Shown one piece after another: positions 1-9,090 of a stretch of DNA of 64,000 nucleotides. The notes below the pieces were generated by a model. The model did not search any database, was not told where the DNA came from, and worked only from the letters and a program-made list of their open reading frames with translations. How positions within the stretch are numbered: position 1 is the first letter of the stretch; every line of letters starts with the position of its first letter. This DNA comes from Nocardia nova NBRC 15556 (lineage in GTDB: Bacteria; Actinomycetota; Actinomycetes; Mycobacteriales; Mycobacteriaceae). The translations under genes and the position numbers were made by a program. The DNA is taken from the NCBI RefSeq assembly GCF_001613005.1, contig NZ_BDBN01000046.1, positions 1-64,000 of the forward strand. The letters run 5' to 3'.

Positions 1-621
1 GGCCGGTTGCGGATGCGCGGGGCGATGGCACGCGAGGCCCAGCGCGCGGCCGGGGCGATGCCGACCGCCGAACCGTTCACCCGCACCACGCGGCGCGCCA
101 CCCCGATCCCGCCGCTGCGGGTCGGCATTGCCTGTGACGTGTCGGGGTCGATGTCGGCCTATGCCGCACCGACCGCCTCAGCTGCCTGGATCGTCGCCCA
201 GGCCGCTGAACTCGCGACCATGCCCGCCGCGACGGCCACGGTCACCTTCGGCTCGAGGGTTTCGCCGATCACCTACCCAGGCACCGCACCCGCCCGTGTC
301 ACCGAGTTCACCTGCCCCGACGCCGAGGAAGCGCTCGACGACGCGATCGACGCCCTCGACGGCGCGCTCGCGCTGTCTCGCCCGGAGACCACGAGGCTGC
401 TGGTGATCATCTCCGACGGCTACTACGGCGGCCCCCGCCGCCGACGCGCACAGCAGCGGATCGACCGGCTGCGCGCCACCGCGTGCGCGGTGCTGTGGCT
501 GGCCCCCGACATCGAGTACCGCCGCCCACTGGCCAACACCACCGCGCACGTCATCGGTGACCCGACCACCACCGCCGCCGCTATCGCCAAGGCCGCCGTC
601 ACCGCTGTACGCAACGCCTGA
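1..621 (+). CDS. VWA-domain protein, C-terminal part (5' end outside window)
   Basis: The reading frame is open from the first base of the window, so the start probably lies upstream and this is the C-terminal part of a longer protein. It contains a von Willebrand factor A domain: the MIDAS motif DVSGSM sits about 45 residues into the visible part, and LLVIISDG (about residue 134 of the visible part) is a typical central VWA strand with an acidic end. Such domains bind a divalent metal and mediate protein contacts, often beside a MoxR-like AAA ATPase; none is visible here. It is the first of a run of same-strand accessory genes in the mobile element. The exact role is unknown. Confidence 0.7.
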   Translation, partial: GRLRMRGAMAREAQRAAGAMPTAEPFTRTTRRATPIPPLRVGIACDVSGSMSAYAAPTASAAWIVAQAAELATMPAATATVTFGSRVSPITYPGTAPARVTEFTCPDAEEALDDAIDALDGALALSRPETTRLLVIISDGYYGGPRRRRAQQRIDRLRATACAVLWLAPDIEYRRPLANTTAHVIGDPTTTAAAIAKAAVTAVRNA

Positions 622-696
622 CCCCCCTCCCGGGCGCGGTACAGCGCCGCGCCCGGGGGACACCGAAACACCCTCGATCACAAGGAGATTCGCACC

Positions 697-1596
697 ATGA
701 CCCGCGACACCTTCGACCCCGACGACACCCTCGCCGAGTTCCGGGCCACCCGCCACACCATCGCCGAGGCGATCACCGCCTACAACCGCGACGAGCACCG
801 CATCGAACGCGCCAGCGAGGCCGCCGACCACCACGACCGGCTCGAAGAGCTCTACCGCGACACCAGCGACCTCATGGCCGCCCTCGACACCCACCTCACC
901 ACCGGCGGTCCGCTGCCCGTCGCCTGGGCCCGCACCGCCCCCGCACCGCACACAGCAACCGAAACCAGCACCGCCACACACGAATCGAGGCACCCCGCCA
1001 TGACCGAGCACCGCAATCACGACCTGCACGACTACGACCTCGACCCCGCTCACCTCGACGAGGTCACGGTGAGCGAGCTGCGCGATGCCCGCGACCGGGC
1101 CGCCTCCGTCGGGGATCTGGTGTGCGCCCTGCGGGCGGACAACGCCCTCGAAGATCGAGACGCGTCGGGCCCGACCGGCCGCCGCCGCACCTGCCGCGCA
1201 TGCCGCGACTGGGCCGACCACATCCACGACCAGCTCACCGGCGAGATCATGCGTGTGGACCGCTGGGCCGCCGATTTCACCGGCGAGGATGTCGTCACGG
1301 CCGCGACGATCGCCGCTCAGGTGTTCGCGCTGGCCTCGGTGGCAGCGCCCGGCCAGTGGCAGGAGCTTCCCGAGGGCGAATACCGGATCACGGTCGAGGT
1401 GAACACCACTGCCTACGACGTGATCGTGCCCGGCGACGAACCCGGATGGGACGGACAGCCCCGCTCGCCCTACATCGACTCCTTCCGGCCCGGACCGGCC
1501 GGGTGCCTGATCCTGCCGGTCATCCACGCCACCGCCCGCGCTACCGCCGCTCTGATCGAGGCCCGCCGCTATCTCACCGCACGCTCGCACCGCTGA
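697..1596 (+). CDS. Conserved mobile-element protein of unknown function
   Basis: A 299-residue protein with a clear Shine-Dalgarno sequence (AAGGAG, nine bases before the ATG). I do not recognise the family. The N-terminal 95 residues are charged and probably helical. A new block starts near MTEHRNHDLHDYDL (about residue 102), followed by a short Cys motif (TCRACRDW, about residue 166) and a C-terminal alpha/beta segment. The paired cysteines could bind a metal or form a disulfide, but two are too few for a complete zinc site. It lies 75 bases after the VWA gene and about 100 bases before the next gene, all on one strand, so these are probably co-transcribed. Confidence 0.6.
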   Translation: MTRDTFDPDDTLAEFRATRHTIAEAITAYNRDEHRIERASEAADHHDRLEELYRDTSDLMAALDTHLTTGGPLPVAWARTAPAPHTATETSTATHESRHPAMTEHRNHDLHDYDLDPAHLDEVTVSELRDARDRAASVGDLVCALRADNALEDRDASGPTGRRRTCRACRDWADHIHDQLTGEIMRVDRWAADFTGEDVVTAATIAAQVFALASVAAPGQWQELPEGEYRITVEVNTTAYDVIVPGDEPGWDGQPRSPYIDSFRPGPAGCLILPVIHATARATAALIEARRYLTARSHR

Positions 1597-1698
1597 CCCG
1601 CACGCCGTCCGCCCTCGCCGCCCCGCCCAAAGGGGCGGCGGGGGACCGGCACCCACCACGCCAGACGAAACATCCCAGCACGGAAGGAACTCACCACC

Positions 1699-2592
1699 AT
1701 GACCACACACCCGCCCACCGATCCCATCGCCGATCTCGACGCCCGCCTGGACGTCGCGCACGCGATGCCCGGCGGCCCGGCCCGTGAACGGGCCATCACC
1801 GAGGCCGCCCTCGCTGCGGTCGTCACCGAGATCGGCCGCCGCGCTCCGAGCGTGCACTATGTCGAGTTCGACTGGGCCCCCTACGGCGGGCTCGACGCGT
1901 ACGCCTTCCTCGACAGCCGAGGCAATGAGATCGAGGTCCCTGGCCTCGCCGGCGACCTCGCCCAGTGGACCACGGATCTGCGCTCCCCGGACATGGCCGC
2001 CATGATCCCGATCTCCCCGCGCGGCCCATTCCTGCTCGACCTCCAAGCCCCGCAGCCCTTTCCGGCACCTGCCGGACATAGCTCCCCTGCACCGGCCGAC
2101 TCGATGGCCGTTGCCGAATCCACGGGCACGATGCGCGGTGCCCACTGCCCGGTCCAGTTGGGGGACGAGGTCATCGACGTCGACGCACCCGATCTGCGGG
2201 CGGTGGTGACCACCTTGCGTTGTCGGCACGGCATCCTCCACGAGTGCGAGGTCGAATGCGCGCGGAGAGGACGCGTCTGGGTCCTGCCGTGGGAGTTGCT
2301 GCCAGCCGACGGCGCGAGTGAGCGATGGCACGAGCAGATGCGCACGCTCTACGCACTCCAGCGCGCCCACACCAGCGATCTCGTGCGTCAAGACAGCCAC
2401 GCGCTGGCCGACCGAGCCGAGGTCCTGTCACGCACCCTCGCCGCCATGGCCGTCACATTGCGGCTGCGGCAACTCCCGGAACCTGACAGTGTGCGCACCG
2501 AATTCGCTGCCCGTGACATCGACGAGGCACTGCAACGACTCAGTGAGCTGCACACCGAACTGGCTCGCCTCGACGAGTTCCGACTCGACTGA
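1699..2592 (+). CDS. Conserved mobile-element protein of unknown function
   Basis: A 297-residue soluble protein without signal peptide or membrane segments; the family is not recognised. The start is set by a GGAAGGAA ribosome-binding sequence upstream of the ATG. The N-terminal half contains a possible small alpha/beta domain (around VHYVEFDWAPYGGLDAY and AFLDSRGNEIEVPG). The C-terminal part (about residues 205-297) is rich in Leu, Arg and Glu and is likely a long helical region ending in LSELHTELARLDEF. A strong hairpin terminator follows immediately, so this gene closes the first transcription unit. Confidence 0.6.
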   Translation: MTTHPPTDPIADLDARLDVAHAMPGGPARERAITEAALAAVVTEIGRRAPSVHYVEFDWAPYGGLDAYAFLDSRGNEIEVPGLAGDLAQWTTDLRSPDMAAMIPISPRGPFLLDLQAPQPFPAPAGHSSPAPADSMAVAESTGTMRGAHCPVQLGDEVIDVDAPDLRAVVTTLRCRHGILHECEVECARRGRVWVLPWELLPADGASERWHEQMRTLYALQRAHTSDLVRQDSHALADRAEVLSRTLAAMAVTLRLRQLPEPDSVRTEFAARDIDEALQRLSELHTELARLDEFRLD

Positions 2593-2609
2593 CCATCTTC
2601 GGCAACACC

Positions 2610-2640
2610 GCCGCCACCGCCTTACCGGCGGTGGCGGCTT
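2610..2640 (+). terminator. Intrinsic-type terminator hairpin
   Basis: A perfect 12-bp stem (GCCGCCACCGCC paired with GGCGGTGGCGGC) with a five-base loop lies 18 bases after the preceding stop codon and is followed by TTCGCT. It has no long U tract, as is usual in high-GC actinobacteria. Confidence 0.75.
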
Positions 2641-2919
2641 CGCTCTGATATCGCGGGAGAAATGGCGAGAAAGTCGAGACGAGTCGAATTCGACTCCAAC
2701 AATGAAATTCCGCCCCCAGAACCACGAGAAGAAATTCTGATCGCATTATTTTCCTATGCACCGCTTGACATTGTCACCGGTATCGAGCGTTCATAGACGG
2801 GGAACACCGCCGCATCAGCCCGGAATCGGGTGATACGGCGGGGTTCCCGTCCCGGCCGGGGCATGATCCGCACACCCGCGAATTCCCTCGTATTCCCCAG
2901 TTTTCAGGGAGGAACTGTC
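2641..2919. other. AT-richer intergenic spacer with promoter room
   Basis: Roughly 280 bases between a terminator and the next gene, containing locally AT-rich stretches (around 2690-2770) that are unlike the neighbouring genes. I see no credible coding region. It probably carries the promoter of the winged-helix gene that follows, but no confident -10/-35 pair can be named. Confidence 0.4.
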
Positions 2920-3684
2920 ATGTCCGCACGAAAGAAAAACACCCCGAAACGGGCGGCGAAAAACACCGCCCAAACCACGCCCGCACCGGCCACGAAACCG
3001 CCAGCCGATGCGCCGGTACTGCGCACCGACAGCGAGAAAGCGTTGTGGACCGCGCTGTGTGAATCCCCCGGAAACACCGCCACCGGGCTGGCGGGCATCG
3101 CCGGAATCGCGGGCTCCACCGCCCGGCGCATCCTGTCCGGCTGGGCCGCCGCCGGTGCCGCGCGCCGCGACCGCGACCCCGACAATCCCCGCGCCGCCGA
3201 ACACTGGTCACCCACCGCCCCGGCCGAACCGGTCACCCCGACCGACACGACCAGCGAACCCGACACGGCGCAATCGGACGCGGCGACGGAGCAGGGGAGC
3301 GACACCGCCCCCACAGCAACAGGATCCACCGACGACACCCCCAACGCTGCCGACCCCGCCACCGGTACGCAGGCACTGCAGGAACCCGCCGCAGCGGCCC
3401 ACACGGGCACCGAAGCCGCCGCCGCTACCCCCGACGCCCAACCCGATGTAGCAGCGGCGCAGGAGGAGTCACCGCAGCGGCTGGCTCCGGGTGCGTTGCG
3501 TGGGGAAGTCGAGGATCATCTGCGCGATTCTCCCGGCACGGAATTCACTCCGCACGAGATCGGGAAAGTGTTGGGGCGCAGCAGCGGCGCGGTACACAAC
3601 GCGCTGGTCAAACTCACCACGCTGGGCACCGCCCGCCAGACCTGCACCCGGCCCAAGAAGTTCGCGCTGGCTCCCGGCCAGTGA
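2920..3684 (+). CDS. Two-wing helix-turn-helix protein with a low-complexity linker
   Basis: The ATG at 2920 (MSARKKNTPK) is chosen because AGGGAGGA lies just upstream; the frame is open further 5' but without a site. The 254-residue product has a basic Lys/Arg tail and a first winged-helix-like segment (about residues 30-95: LWTALCESPGNTATGLAGIA, with GSTARRILSGW as the probable recognition helix). A Thr/Ala/Pro/Asp-rich linker follows (about 100-180). The second winged helix (about 185-250) contains FTPHEIGKVLGRSSGAVHNA. Two such domains joined by a flexible linker suggest a DNA-binding regulator or nucleoid-type protein of the element. Target unknown. Confidence 0.65.
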   Translation: MSARKKNTPKRAAKNTAQTTPAPATKPPADAPVLRTDSEKALWTALCESPGNTATGLAGIAGIAGSTARRILSGWAAAGAARRDRDPDNPRAAEHWSPTAPAEPVTPTDTTSEPDTAQSDAATEQGSDTAPTATGSTDDTPNAADPATGTQALQEPAAAAHTGTEAAAATPDAQPDVAAAQEESPQRLAPGALRGEVEDHLRDSPGTEFTPHEIGKVLGRSSGAVHNALVKLTTLGTARQTCTRPKKFALAPGQ

Positions 3685-3791
3685 CCTCGGTGGCGGTGCG
3701 CCGCACCCGCCACACGGCACCGGCGCACCGCCACCCACCAGACCGAACCGATTCCGTTCGCCTCACATTTCGAGAAAGGTTCTCACCGGTC

Positions 3792-4223
3792 ATGAACGCC
3801 CACACCCACACCGCCGCCAGCCAGGCCGCTCTCGCGGTCGCCTTGCACGAGGTGTTCGACACCTCCACCCACACCCCCGACAGTTTCGAACTGTGGGGAG
3901 CCATCGCTGAGGAAGCCGTACGCCACCTCACCGCAGCGGCGCCCACCTCGCTGCCGCAATCGCTGGCGGTGTTCACCGTGTACCGCAAACTGCGCACCGA
4001 CGCCTGCTTCTACCCCGGCACCGGCCGGATCGAGGTCACCAGCGGGCCCCTGACGGGGACGTCGTATCCCGACTTCGACCGCGCGGCCACAGCCGTGGCC
4101 AGCCACCATGCCGTCGCCGGGACCGTGTCCGGCCCGGCCGTCGACCTGCCGACATGGAGGCTCAACAGCGCCGCCCACCTGCCGGGCCCGTTCGCCCACG
4201 CCCTGCACACTGCCACCAGCTGA
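3792..4223 (+). CDS. Small conserved mobile-element protein of unknown function
   Basis: A 143-residue protein. The start MNAHTHTAAS is preceded by GAGAAAGG; the frame extends upstream of it but that part resembles translated intergenic DNA. It has no signal peptide or membrane helix and no domain I recognise. The central part (LPQSLAVFTVYRKLRTDACF, then PGTGRIEVTSGPLTG) looks like a compact alpha/beta fold. It is the last gene before a very strong hairpin, so it ends the accessory block. Confidence 0.55.
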   Translation: MNAHTHTAASQAALAVALHEVFDTSTHTPDSFELWGAIAEEAVRHLTAAAPTSLPQSLAVFTVYRKLRTDACFYPGTGRIEVTSGPLTGTSYPDFDRAATAVASHHAVAGTVSGPAVDLPTWRLNSAAHLPGPFAHALHTATS

Positions 4224-4242
4224 CCGCAGCGAACCCAACCCG

Positions 4243-4295
4243 ATGGCCGGTGGGGCCGAGAAGGACACCTTCTCGGCCCCACCGGCCATTTCGGT
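4243..4295 (+). terminator. Very strong terminator: perfect 22-bp stem
   Basis: The arms 4243-4264 and 4268-4289 are perfect reverse complements separated by only three bases (ACA), followed by TTCGG. The stem begins about 20 bases after the stop codon of the preceding gene. It is unusually long for a terminator in this window. Confidence 0.85.
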
Positions 4296-4839
4296 GCGCG
4301 CCACAATGCCCGGGATCGGCCGCGTCGCAACCGCATCCGATCCGGGCCGAACGCTGTTGCATTCGAACATGTGCGACAACAGGTTGGAACCAGACACGCG
4401 ATAATCCACGAATCAGCCCGCGCCCGGGTCGGTCACCGGTCGGCACCGGAGCGGCCCCACCGTGCGGCGCCTCCGTCGGCAGTCCCGCCGGTGCAGCCCC
4501 ACCACCGGCCGAATGACCCGCCTATTTGACCGATAGGAGGAAGGCATTCGTTTGATGCGATATTCGACGGACGACTTGCGTGGTGTGTGACTGGAGTTGC
4601 GTGTCGGTGAGGTCCGCTCTGTCCTCGATCAACCCCGTGCCTGCATTGTGACCGCGCGGTGTCGACCCCCGAGGGAGGCGCTTCCCCTGGCGTGCCGCAC
4701 CCATCGATACTCGCCCCAGGCATCATCTAGCTAGCACAGCATTCGGTTACCGGTGCTATTCGTGTTGTCTGGCGGTGGAAAGATGGGGAGATTGGTTGCC
4801 GGTGACCTGGCAGAGGCTGGTCGCGCCCGAGGAGAGTTC
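4296..4839. other. Intergenic region before the ATPase/TOPRIM gene
   Basis: About 540 bases without a credible gene. Short open frames occur on both strands but lack coding character; a GGAGGAAGG motif near 4535 leads only to an 11-codon frame. The region probably carries the promoter of the downstream cargo gene and may hold eroded remnants. I see no recognisable insertion sequence. Confidence 0.4.
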
Positions 4840-6333
4840 ATGGACGAGTACTACCGGAGCGAGATCCGTCCGAGTGAGATCAGCGGCTTGGAGGAGAAGG
4901 TCTCAAAGGGAAGTTACGGCAAGTATCTGAAGCGGGTCACCCTGCGTAAAGTGCGCGGATTCACCGATCGCACTGTGACTTTCGACTTTCCCGTCACCGC
5001 CGTCGTCGGTCCGAACGGCGGCGGCAAGAGCACTGTGCTCGGTGCTGCTGCTTTGGCATACAAGAGTGTTTCGCCTGGGCGCTTCTTCGCCAAAGGGGGC
5101 AAGCACGACGCGAGCATGCAGAACTGGTCGATCGAATACGAGGTGATCGATAAGGGGCTGAGCCCCCGACGAACTGTTGCCCGTACGGCGCGTTTCAAGG
5201 AGTACCGGTGGAGTCGTGACTCCGTGCTCGACCGTGAGGTGAAGGTCTTCGGGGTGGATCGCACGCTCCCAGCGACAGAGCGTGCCCAGCTCAAGAAGGC
5301 TGCGAGGGCGGCATTTTCGGCACTCAAGCAGGAGCAGCTGCACCCGGAGGTAGCTGCGTACGTCGCGCGGATACTCGGCAAGCCGGTTCACGGCTTCGAA
5401 CAGCTCTACGTTGACCAGGCTGGTAACGTCACGTTGTTCTCGGGTCGCACGCAAAATGACGTCGAGTACACCGAGTTCCATTTCGGGGCAGGCGAGGCCA
5501 GCGTCATCCGGATCGTCGCCGAGGTCGAGGCGGCCCAGGACGGTTCGATGATTCTGATCGAGGAGATCGAGAACGGCCTGCATCCGGTCGCGACACGACG
5601 CATGGTCGAGTACCTCATCGGTGTGGCCAAACGTAAAGGTTGCCAGGTCGTCTTCACGACCCATTCCAACGACGCGCTCGCCCCATTGCCACCGAAGGGT
5701 ATCTGGGCGGCCTACGACGGCGAGGTTCTCCAGGGAAAACTCGACGTCCGAGCGCTGCGCACGATCACCGGTCAGATCGATGCCAAACTCGCGATCTTCG
5801 TAGAAGACAAGTTCGCCGAAACGATGGTCATCACGGCCTTGCGGGCTCATGGCGGGGTCGAGCTGGAGGCGGTGAAAGTGCACAGTATGGGCGGGGCCGA
5901 TCCTGCAATCCAAGTCCACCAACAGCACAACCTCGACCCGACCAGGCAGTTCACATCGGTTTGCGTTCTCGACGGCGACCAAGCAGAGCGGGCGAGCAAG
6001 AGTGACCTCATTTTTTGTCTGCCAGGTGATGGCTTGCCAGAGGCACATGTACTCGATCGGGTCATGCAACGGCTGGAGGTGGTTTCACCCAAGCTTGCAC
6101 TTCGATTGCAGCTGACCACGCATGACCAGGAGCGCGTCAAAAAGGTGGTACAAGAACGAGCCCTGACCAACTGGGACCGGCACGTCATATGGGAACAGAT
6201 CGGCGATGAGCTCGATTTCCAGGCCGGCAGCATCGTTGCGGGCGCTTTTCTAGCCACATGGGCTGAGGAATTTCCGGACGAGGTCGCTCATCTGGTGGAT
6301 AATCTCGGCGACCTCCTGCCGAAACGTGGATAG
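4840..6333 (+). CDS. OLD-like ATPase with C-terminal TOPRIM nuclease domain
   Basis: The ATG at 4840 has AGGAGAG five bases upstream; an in-frame GTG at 4753 is an alternative. The 497-residue protein has an SMC/RecF-type ABC ATPase head: Walker A GPNGGGKST at residues 57-65, Walker B MILIEEIE at 237-244 and a switch-type His in FTTHSND (His275). A C-terminal part follows with TOPRIM features: the Glu of FVEDKFAE (322) and the DxD of VLDGDQ (378/380). This order matches the OLD family of ATP-dependent nucleases, several of which act in anti-phage defence alone or with a partner. No partner gene such as a helicase or reverse transcriptase is adjacent. Its base composition is less GC-biased than its neighbours', fitting a separately acquired cargo gene. 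A defence role is inferred. Confidence 0.75.
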   Translation: MDEYYRSEIRPSEISGLEEKVSKGSYGKYLKRVTLRKVRGFTDRTVTFDFPVTAVVGPNGGGKSTVLGAAALAYKSVSPGRFFAKGGKHDASMQNWSIEYEVIDKGLSPRRTVARTARFKEYRWSRDSVLDREVKVFGVDRTLPATERAQLKKAARAAFSALKQEQLHPEVAAYVARILGKPVHGFEQLYVDQAGNVTLFSGRTQNDVEYTEFHFGAGEASVIRIVAEVEAAQDGSMILIEEIENGLHPVATRRMVEYLIGVAKRKGCQVVFTTHSNDALAPLPPKGIWAAYDGEVLQGKLDVRALRTITGQIDAKLAIFVEDKFAETMVITALRAHGGVELEAVKVHSMGGADPAIQVHQQHNLDPTRQFTSVCVLDGDQAERASKSDLIFCLPGDGLPEAHVLDRVMQRLEVVSPKLALRLQLTTHDQERVKKVVQERALTNWDRHVIWEQIGDELDFQAGSIVAGAFLATWAEEFPDEVAHLVDNLGDLLPKRG

Positions 6334-6423
6334 CGGGTCTGCGCGACCACGCCGCTTACTCCTGATCTGGGCATGACCTCGGTATCAGCGATTGTCGAAT
6401 GTGAGTTCGGATAAAGCCTCTGC

Positions 6424-7923
6424 TCATTTGGTCGTGTCGATTTGGTTGATCAGCCAATCCAGCGCTTGCCCGAGGCCGGTGGTGTAGCCGTTCTGGTGCA
6501 CGCCCGAGGTGGCGAATCGGGTCGCGTCGCCGCTTTGGCGGGCCAGGTCAGCGAGGGCGGTGCTGGTGTCGGGGGTTGTGGTGGCGGTGAAGGTGTGCGC
6601 GAGCCCGGCCAGGTGAGTGCCGGCGTCCCCTGTCAACGCGCTCGCCGCGGCGGCGGCGAGGTCGGCCGCGACCGGGACGAGCCCCGACAGTGCGAGGGCG
6701 GCTCCGGCAGGGTTGCCGGTGACGAGTTTTTGTGCTGCGTTCCAGGCGATTTCCTGGGCTTGGCCGATGTCGGTGGCGAGGCGTGCGATGTCGAGGCCGG
6801 CCAGGATGTTCACGATCTGCGACGCGACGTTGGTCCACCCGGAGGTGTCGAGCGGGGCGGCGAGGGCCAAGGCGCGGGCAACCAGGTGCAGGTCGATCCG
6901 GTCGGCCATCTGGACCAGCGGCGCGAACTGATTGTTCAGGTCTCCCGAGATCTGGTGCAGGCCGGGAAGATTGCCGCTGGCGATCAACGCGGGCAGCTGA
7001 GCGAGGTCGGTGCCGATCGCGGGTAGGTCTGCGGCGAATCCGGACAGCCCGGAAAGGACGGTGACCACCTGCCCGATGATTTCGGACGGATCGAGCCCGG
7101 CGAACGAACCCGACGCGTCCAGGCCCGAGTCCGGGGCCGCTGGCGAGCTGGTCGCCGGGGCCGTTGTGGGAGTCGTGGTCTGGTCCGGGCTGGGGGTCGT
7201 GGCGGTGTCGGTGCTGGTGGGGGGAAGGTCGGTGCCGGTGAAGGCGTGGCCGAGGGCGGCGAGGGCGGGTGAGGCTTGCGGTGTGGTGGAGCAGTAGATG
7301 TCGCCGGTGGCGCAGACGGTGCGGACTCGGTTGGTGAGTGTGCCGAAGTCGTGCTGGCGGGGGCCGGCGATGCCCTCGCCGGGTGATGGCGTCCCGAGCT
7401 GCGGGGTGTCGGAGTTGCGGCGTGGATCGGAGATCAACGCGACCGCCACGATCCGGGACGCGGCAATCGGGCCGCGGTTGTTGCCGATCTCGGTGGCGAG
7501 GTCCCCGGCGATGTCGGCGCCTTGAGAGTATCCGGCCAGCACCACCCGCGTGGACGAGCACAACCCGCGCAGAAGCGTCGACAGGTTTTGTCTGCCTGCG
7601 GTTTCGGAGGTGCCGTACGGGACCGCCGAGGCCGGGTAGGAGAGCGTGCGCACCTCGATGTCGGAGCCGTACCGCTGGCGAAGGCCCGCTCCGATCGGGG
7701 CGAGCATCCCCCCGAGCTCATCTGGGGCTTCCCCGGTGCCTGGGACGAGCACGGCTGTCCATCGGGGACAACTCGCTGGACCCGATACCGGAGTAGCGGT
7801 GGCCGCCCCGCAGACCAGTACGGACACAGCGGTCACCACCGCCGCGACAACGGCGCAGATCAGAGTGGGGGCGGCGCAGCGGGTGCGAGCGCGTCGGTGC
7901 GTGGGGGCGGTCGTGGGTGTCAT
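6424..7923 (-). CDS. Secreted cutinase-family hydrolase with C-terminal helical extension
   Basis: A 499-residue protein with a basic N-terminus and a hydrophobic signal segment (residues 20-44). The alpha/beta-hydrolase core resembles cutinases: nucleophile Ser133 in GYSQG, Asp208 in CATGDIYC and His226 in LGHAF, with the cysteine pattern of the family. After a Thr/Pro/Ser linker (about 230-270) comes a 230-residue Ala/Leu-rich helical extension absent from ordinary 200-250-residue cutinases. It is the last gene of the leftward conjugation operon, behind a cell-wall hydrolase. Cutinase-like proteins of mycolate-containing bacteria act on lipid esters, so a role in opening the outer lipid layer during transfer is plausible but inferred. 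Confidence 0.8.
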   Translation of the reverse strand: MTPTTAPTHRRARTRCAAPTLICAVVAAVVTAVSVLVCGAATATPVSGPASCPRWTAVLVPGTGEAPDELGGMLAPIGAGLRQRYGSDIEVRTLSYPASAVPYGTSETAGRQNLSTLLRGLCSSTRVVLAGYSQGADIAGDLATEIGNNRGPIAASRIVAVALISDPRRNSDTPQLGTPSPGEGIAGPRQHDFGTLTNRVRTVCATGDIYCSTTPQASPALAALGHAFTGTDLPPTSTDTATTPSPDQTTTPTTAPATSSPAAPDSGLDASGSFAGLDPSEIIGQVVTVLSGLSGFAADLPAIGTDLAQLPALIASGNLPGLHQISGDLNNQFAPLVQMADRIDLHLVARALALAAPLDTSGWTNVASQIVNILAGLDIARLATDIGQAQEIAWNAAQKLVTGNPAGAALALSGLVPVAADLAAAAASALTGDAGTHLAGLAHTFTATTTPDTSTALADLARQSGDATRFATSGVHQNGYTTGLGQALDWLINQIDTTK

Positions 7924-8075
7924 GGCGGACCTCCTGGTCTGTCGGTCTTGCGGGCGTGGGTGGGGCTGGAGTGACGTAGGGCCGAGGGGCGGGTGAGGTT
8001 GCTCTCCCGGTGCGAAACGCGGTGTTACAGTGGGCGATCTCGCGCAGAGCGTGGTGGGCTGTCGCGGTGTACCGG

Positions 8076-9086
8076 TCAGCTATCGGCACCACCTCGCGTT
8101 GCGGGTGTGGCAGCGATTCGCGCGGTGGGGCGGACGGCGCCGTAGTAGTCATCGCCGTCGTATCTGTAGGCGCTGATCTGTACTGGCTGTCCGACGTCGG
8201 GTGCGTGGATCATGTGTCCTGCGCCGAGGTAGAGGCCGACGTGATGCACGTCGGCAGCGGTGCCGTAGAAGACGAGGTCTCCGGGTTGTAACTGGTTCTC
8301 CGGAATGCGGGGCCCGATGTTGACTTGGTCGTAGGTGGTGCGGGGCAAGGTGATTCCGGCGGCGGCGTAGGCGGCTTTGGTGAGCCCGGAGCAGTCCCAG
8401 CCGCCGTCGGCGAGCCCGTTGCCGCCCCACACGTAGGGTTGCCCGAGCTGCGCGCAGGCGAACGAGATCGCCTGCGAGGCAGCGGTATCGGCCGCGCTTG
8501 CGGCGTGGCAATCGGCGTTGTCGGGTGTGGGGGTGGCGCGGTAGCGGGCGGCTTGGTCGAGGACTTGGGTGACGTAGGTGTCGGAGTGGTTGTAGGCGAA
8601 AATCGCGCGGTGTAGGTCGGCGGGTGCTCCGGAGTCGCACAGGTAGTAGGCGGCGGCGTGGATGGCGTCGCTGGGGTTGTAGCGCGAGGGCGGGCTCGCT
8701 CCGCCGGCGGGCAGCTGGTGGCGGGTAGTGACGGCATCGAAGGTTGGGGCCAGGAATTGCATGAGTCCGCCTGCGCCGGCGAAGTTCTCGCCGTTTTGGG
8801 CGCCGGGGAGGGTGGAGCGGCCGTGGTCGGTTTCGACTTTCCCGATCGCTGCCAGCACCGACCAGTCCAGGCCGGGGCAATCGGCGGCGGCCTGCTGGTA
8901 GAGCACGAGTAGATCCGAGGGGATATCGGCACGGGCGAGTGGGCTGGGCGTACTCTGCGCGCCCGGCGACGACCCGGCCCCGCGTAGGGGCTGGCCGTAG
9001 ATCACGACGGTGGTGACCACGGCGGCGATGACGACGACGAGGAACACGACCATTGCCGAGCCTGCCCCGAGTGTTTTGACCAGCAT
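8076..9086 (-). CDS. Membrane-anchored lytic transglycosylase / NlpC-P60 endopeptidase
   Basis: A 336-residue bifunctional peptidoglycan hydrolase. One N-terminal membrane segment (about residues 10-31) anchors it outside the cell. A transglycosylase-like domain follows (about 55-175; AIGKVETDHGRS contains the likely catalytic Glu, and GGLMQF and AIFAYNHS are family motifs). A C-terminal NlpC/P60 domain (about 205-325) has the nucleophile in DCSGL and histidines in HHVGLYLG and MIHAPD. This architecture is typical of VirB1-like enzymes of Gram-positive conjugation systems, which make a local hole in the wall for the transfer channel. It starts five bases after the replication-relaxation gene ends, so the two are co-transcribed. 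Confidence 0.9.
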   Translation of the reverse strand: MLVKTLGAGSAMVVFLVVVIAAVVTTVVIYGQPLRGAGSSPGAQSTPSPLARADIPSDLLVLYQQAAADCPGLDWSVLAAIGKVETDHGRSTLPGAQNGENFAGAGGLMQFLAPTFDAVTTRHQLPAGGASPPSRYNPSDAIHAAAYYLCDSGAPADLHRAIFAYNHSDTYVTQVLDQAARYRATPTPDNADCHAASAADTAASQAISFACAQLGQPYVWGGNGLADGGWDCSGLTKAAYAAAGITLPRTTYDQVNIGPRIPENQLQPGDLVFYGTAADVHHVGLYLGAGHMIHAPDVGQPVQISAYRYDGDDYYGAVRPTARIAATPATRGGADS

Positions 9087-9090
9087 CAGG

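Noticed and set aside
178..2400. 740-codon minus-strand frame over the first accessory genes
   Set aside because: Gly/Val-rich shadow without a ribosome-binding sequence; the plus-strand genes have good sites and spacing.
4522..4704. Short minus-strand frame in the gap before the ATPase/TOPRIM gene
   Set aside because: No ribosome site and no recognisable similarity; looked briefly like a transposase tail but lacks any motif.
7718..8152. Possible minus-strand gene bridging the cutinase and wall-hydrolase genes
   Set aside because: It would overlap both neighbours, is Pro/Arg-rich in the style of shadow frames and has no domain.
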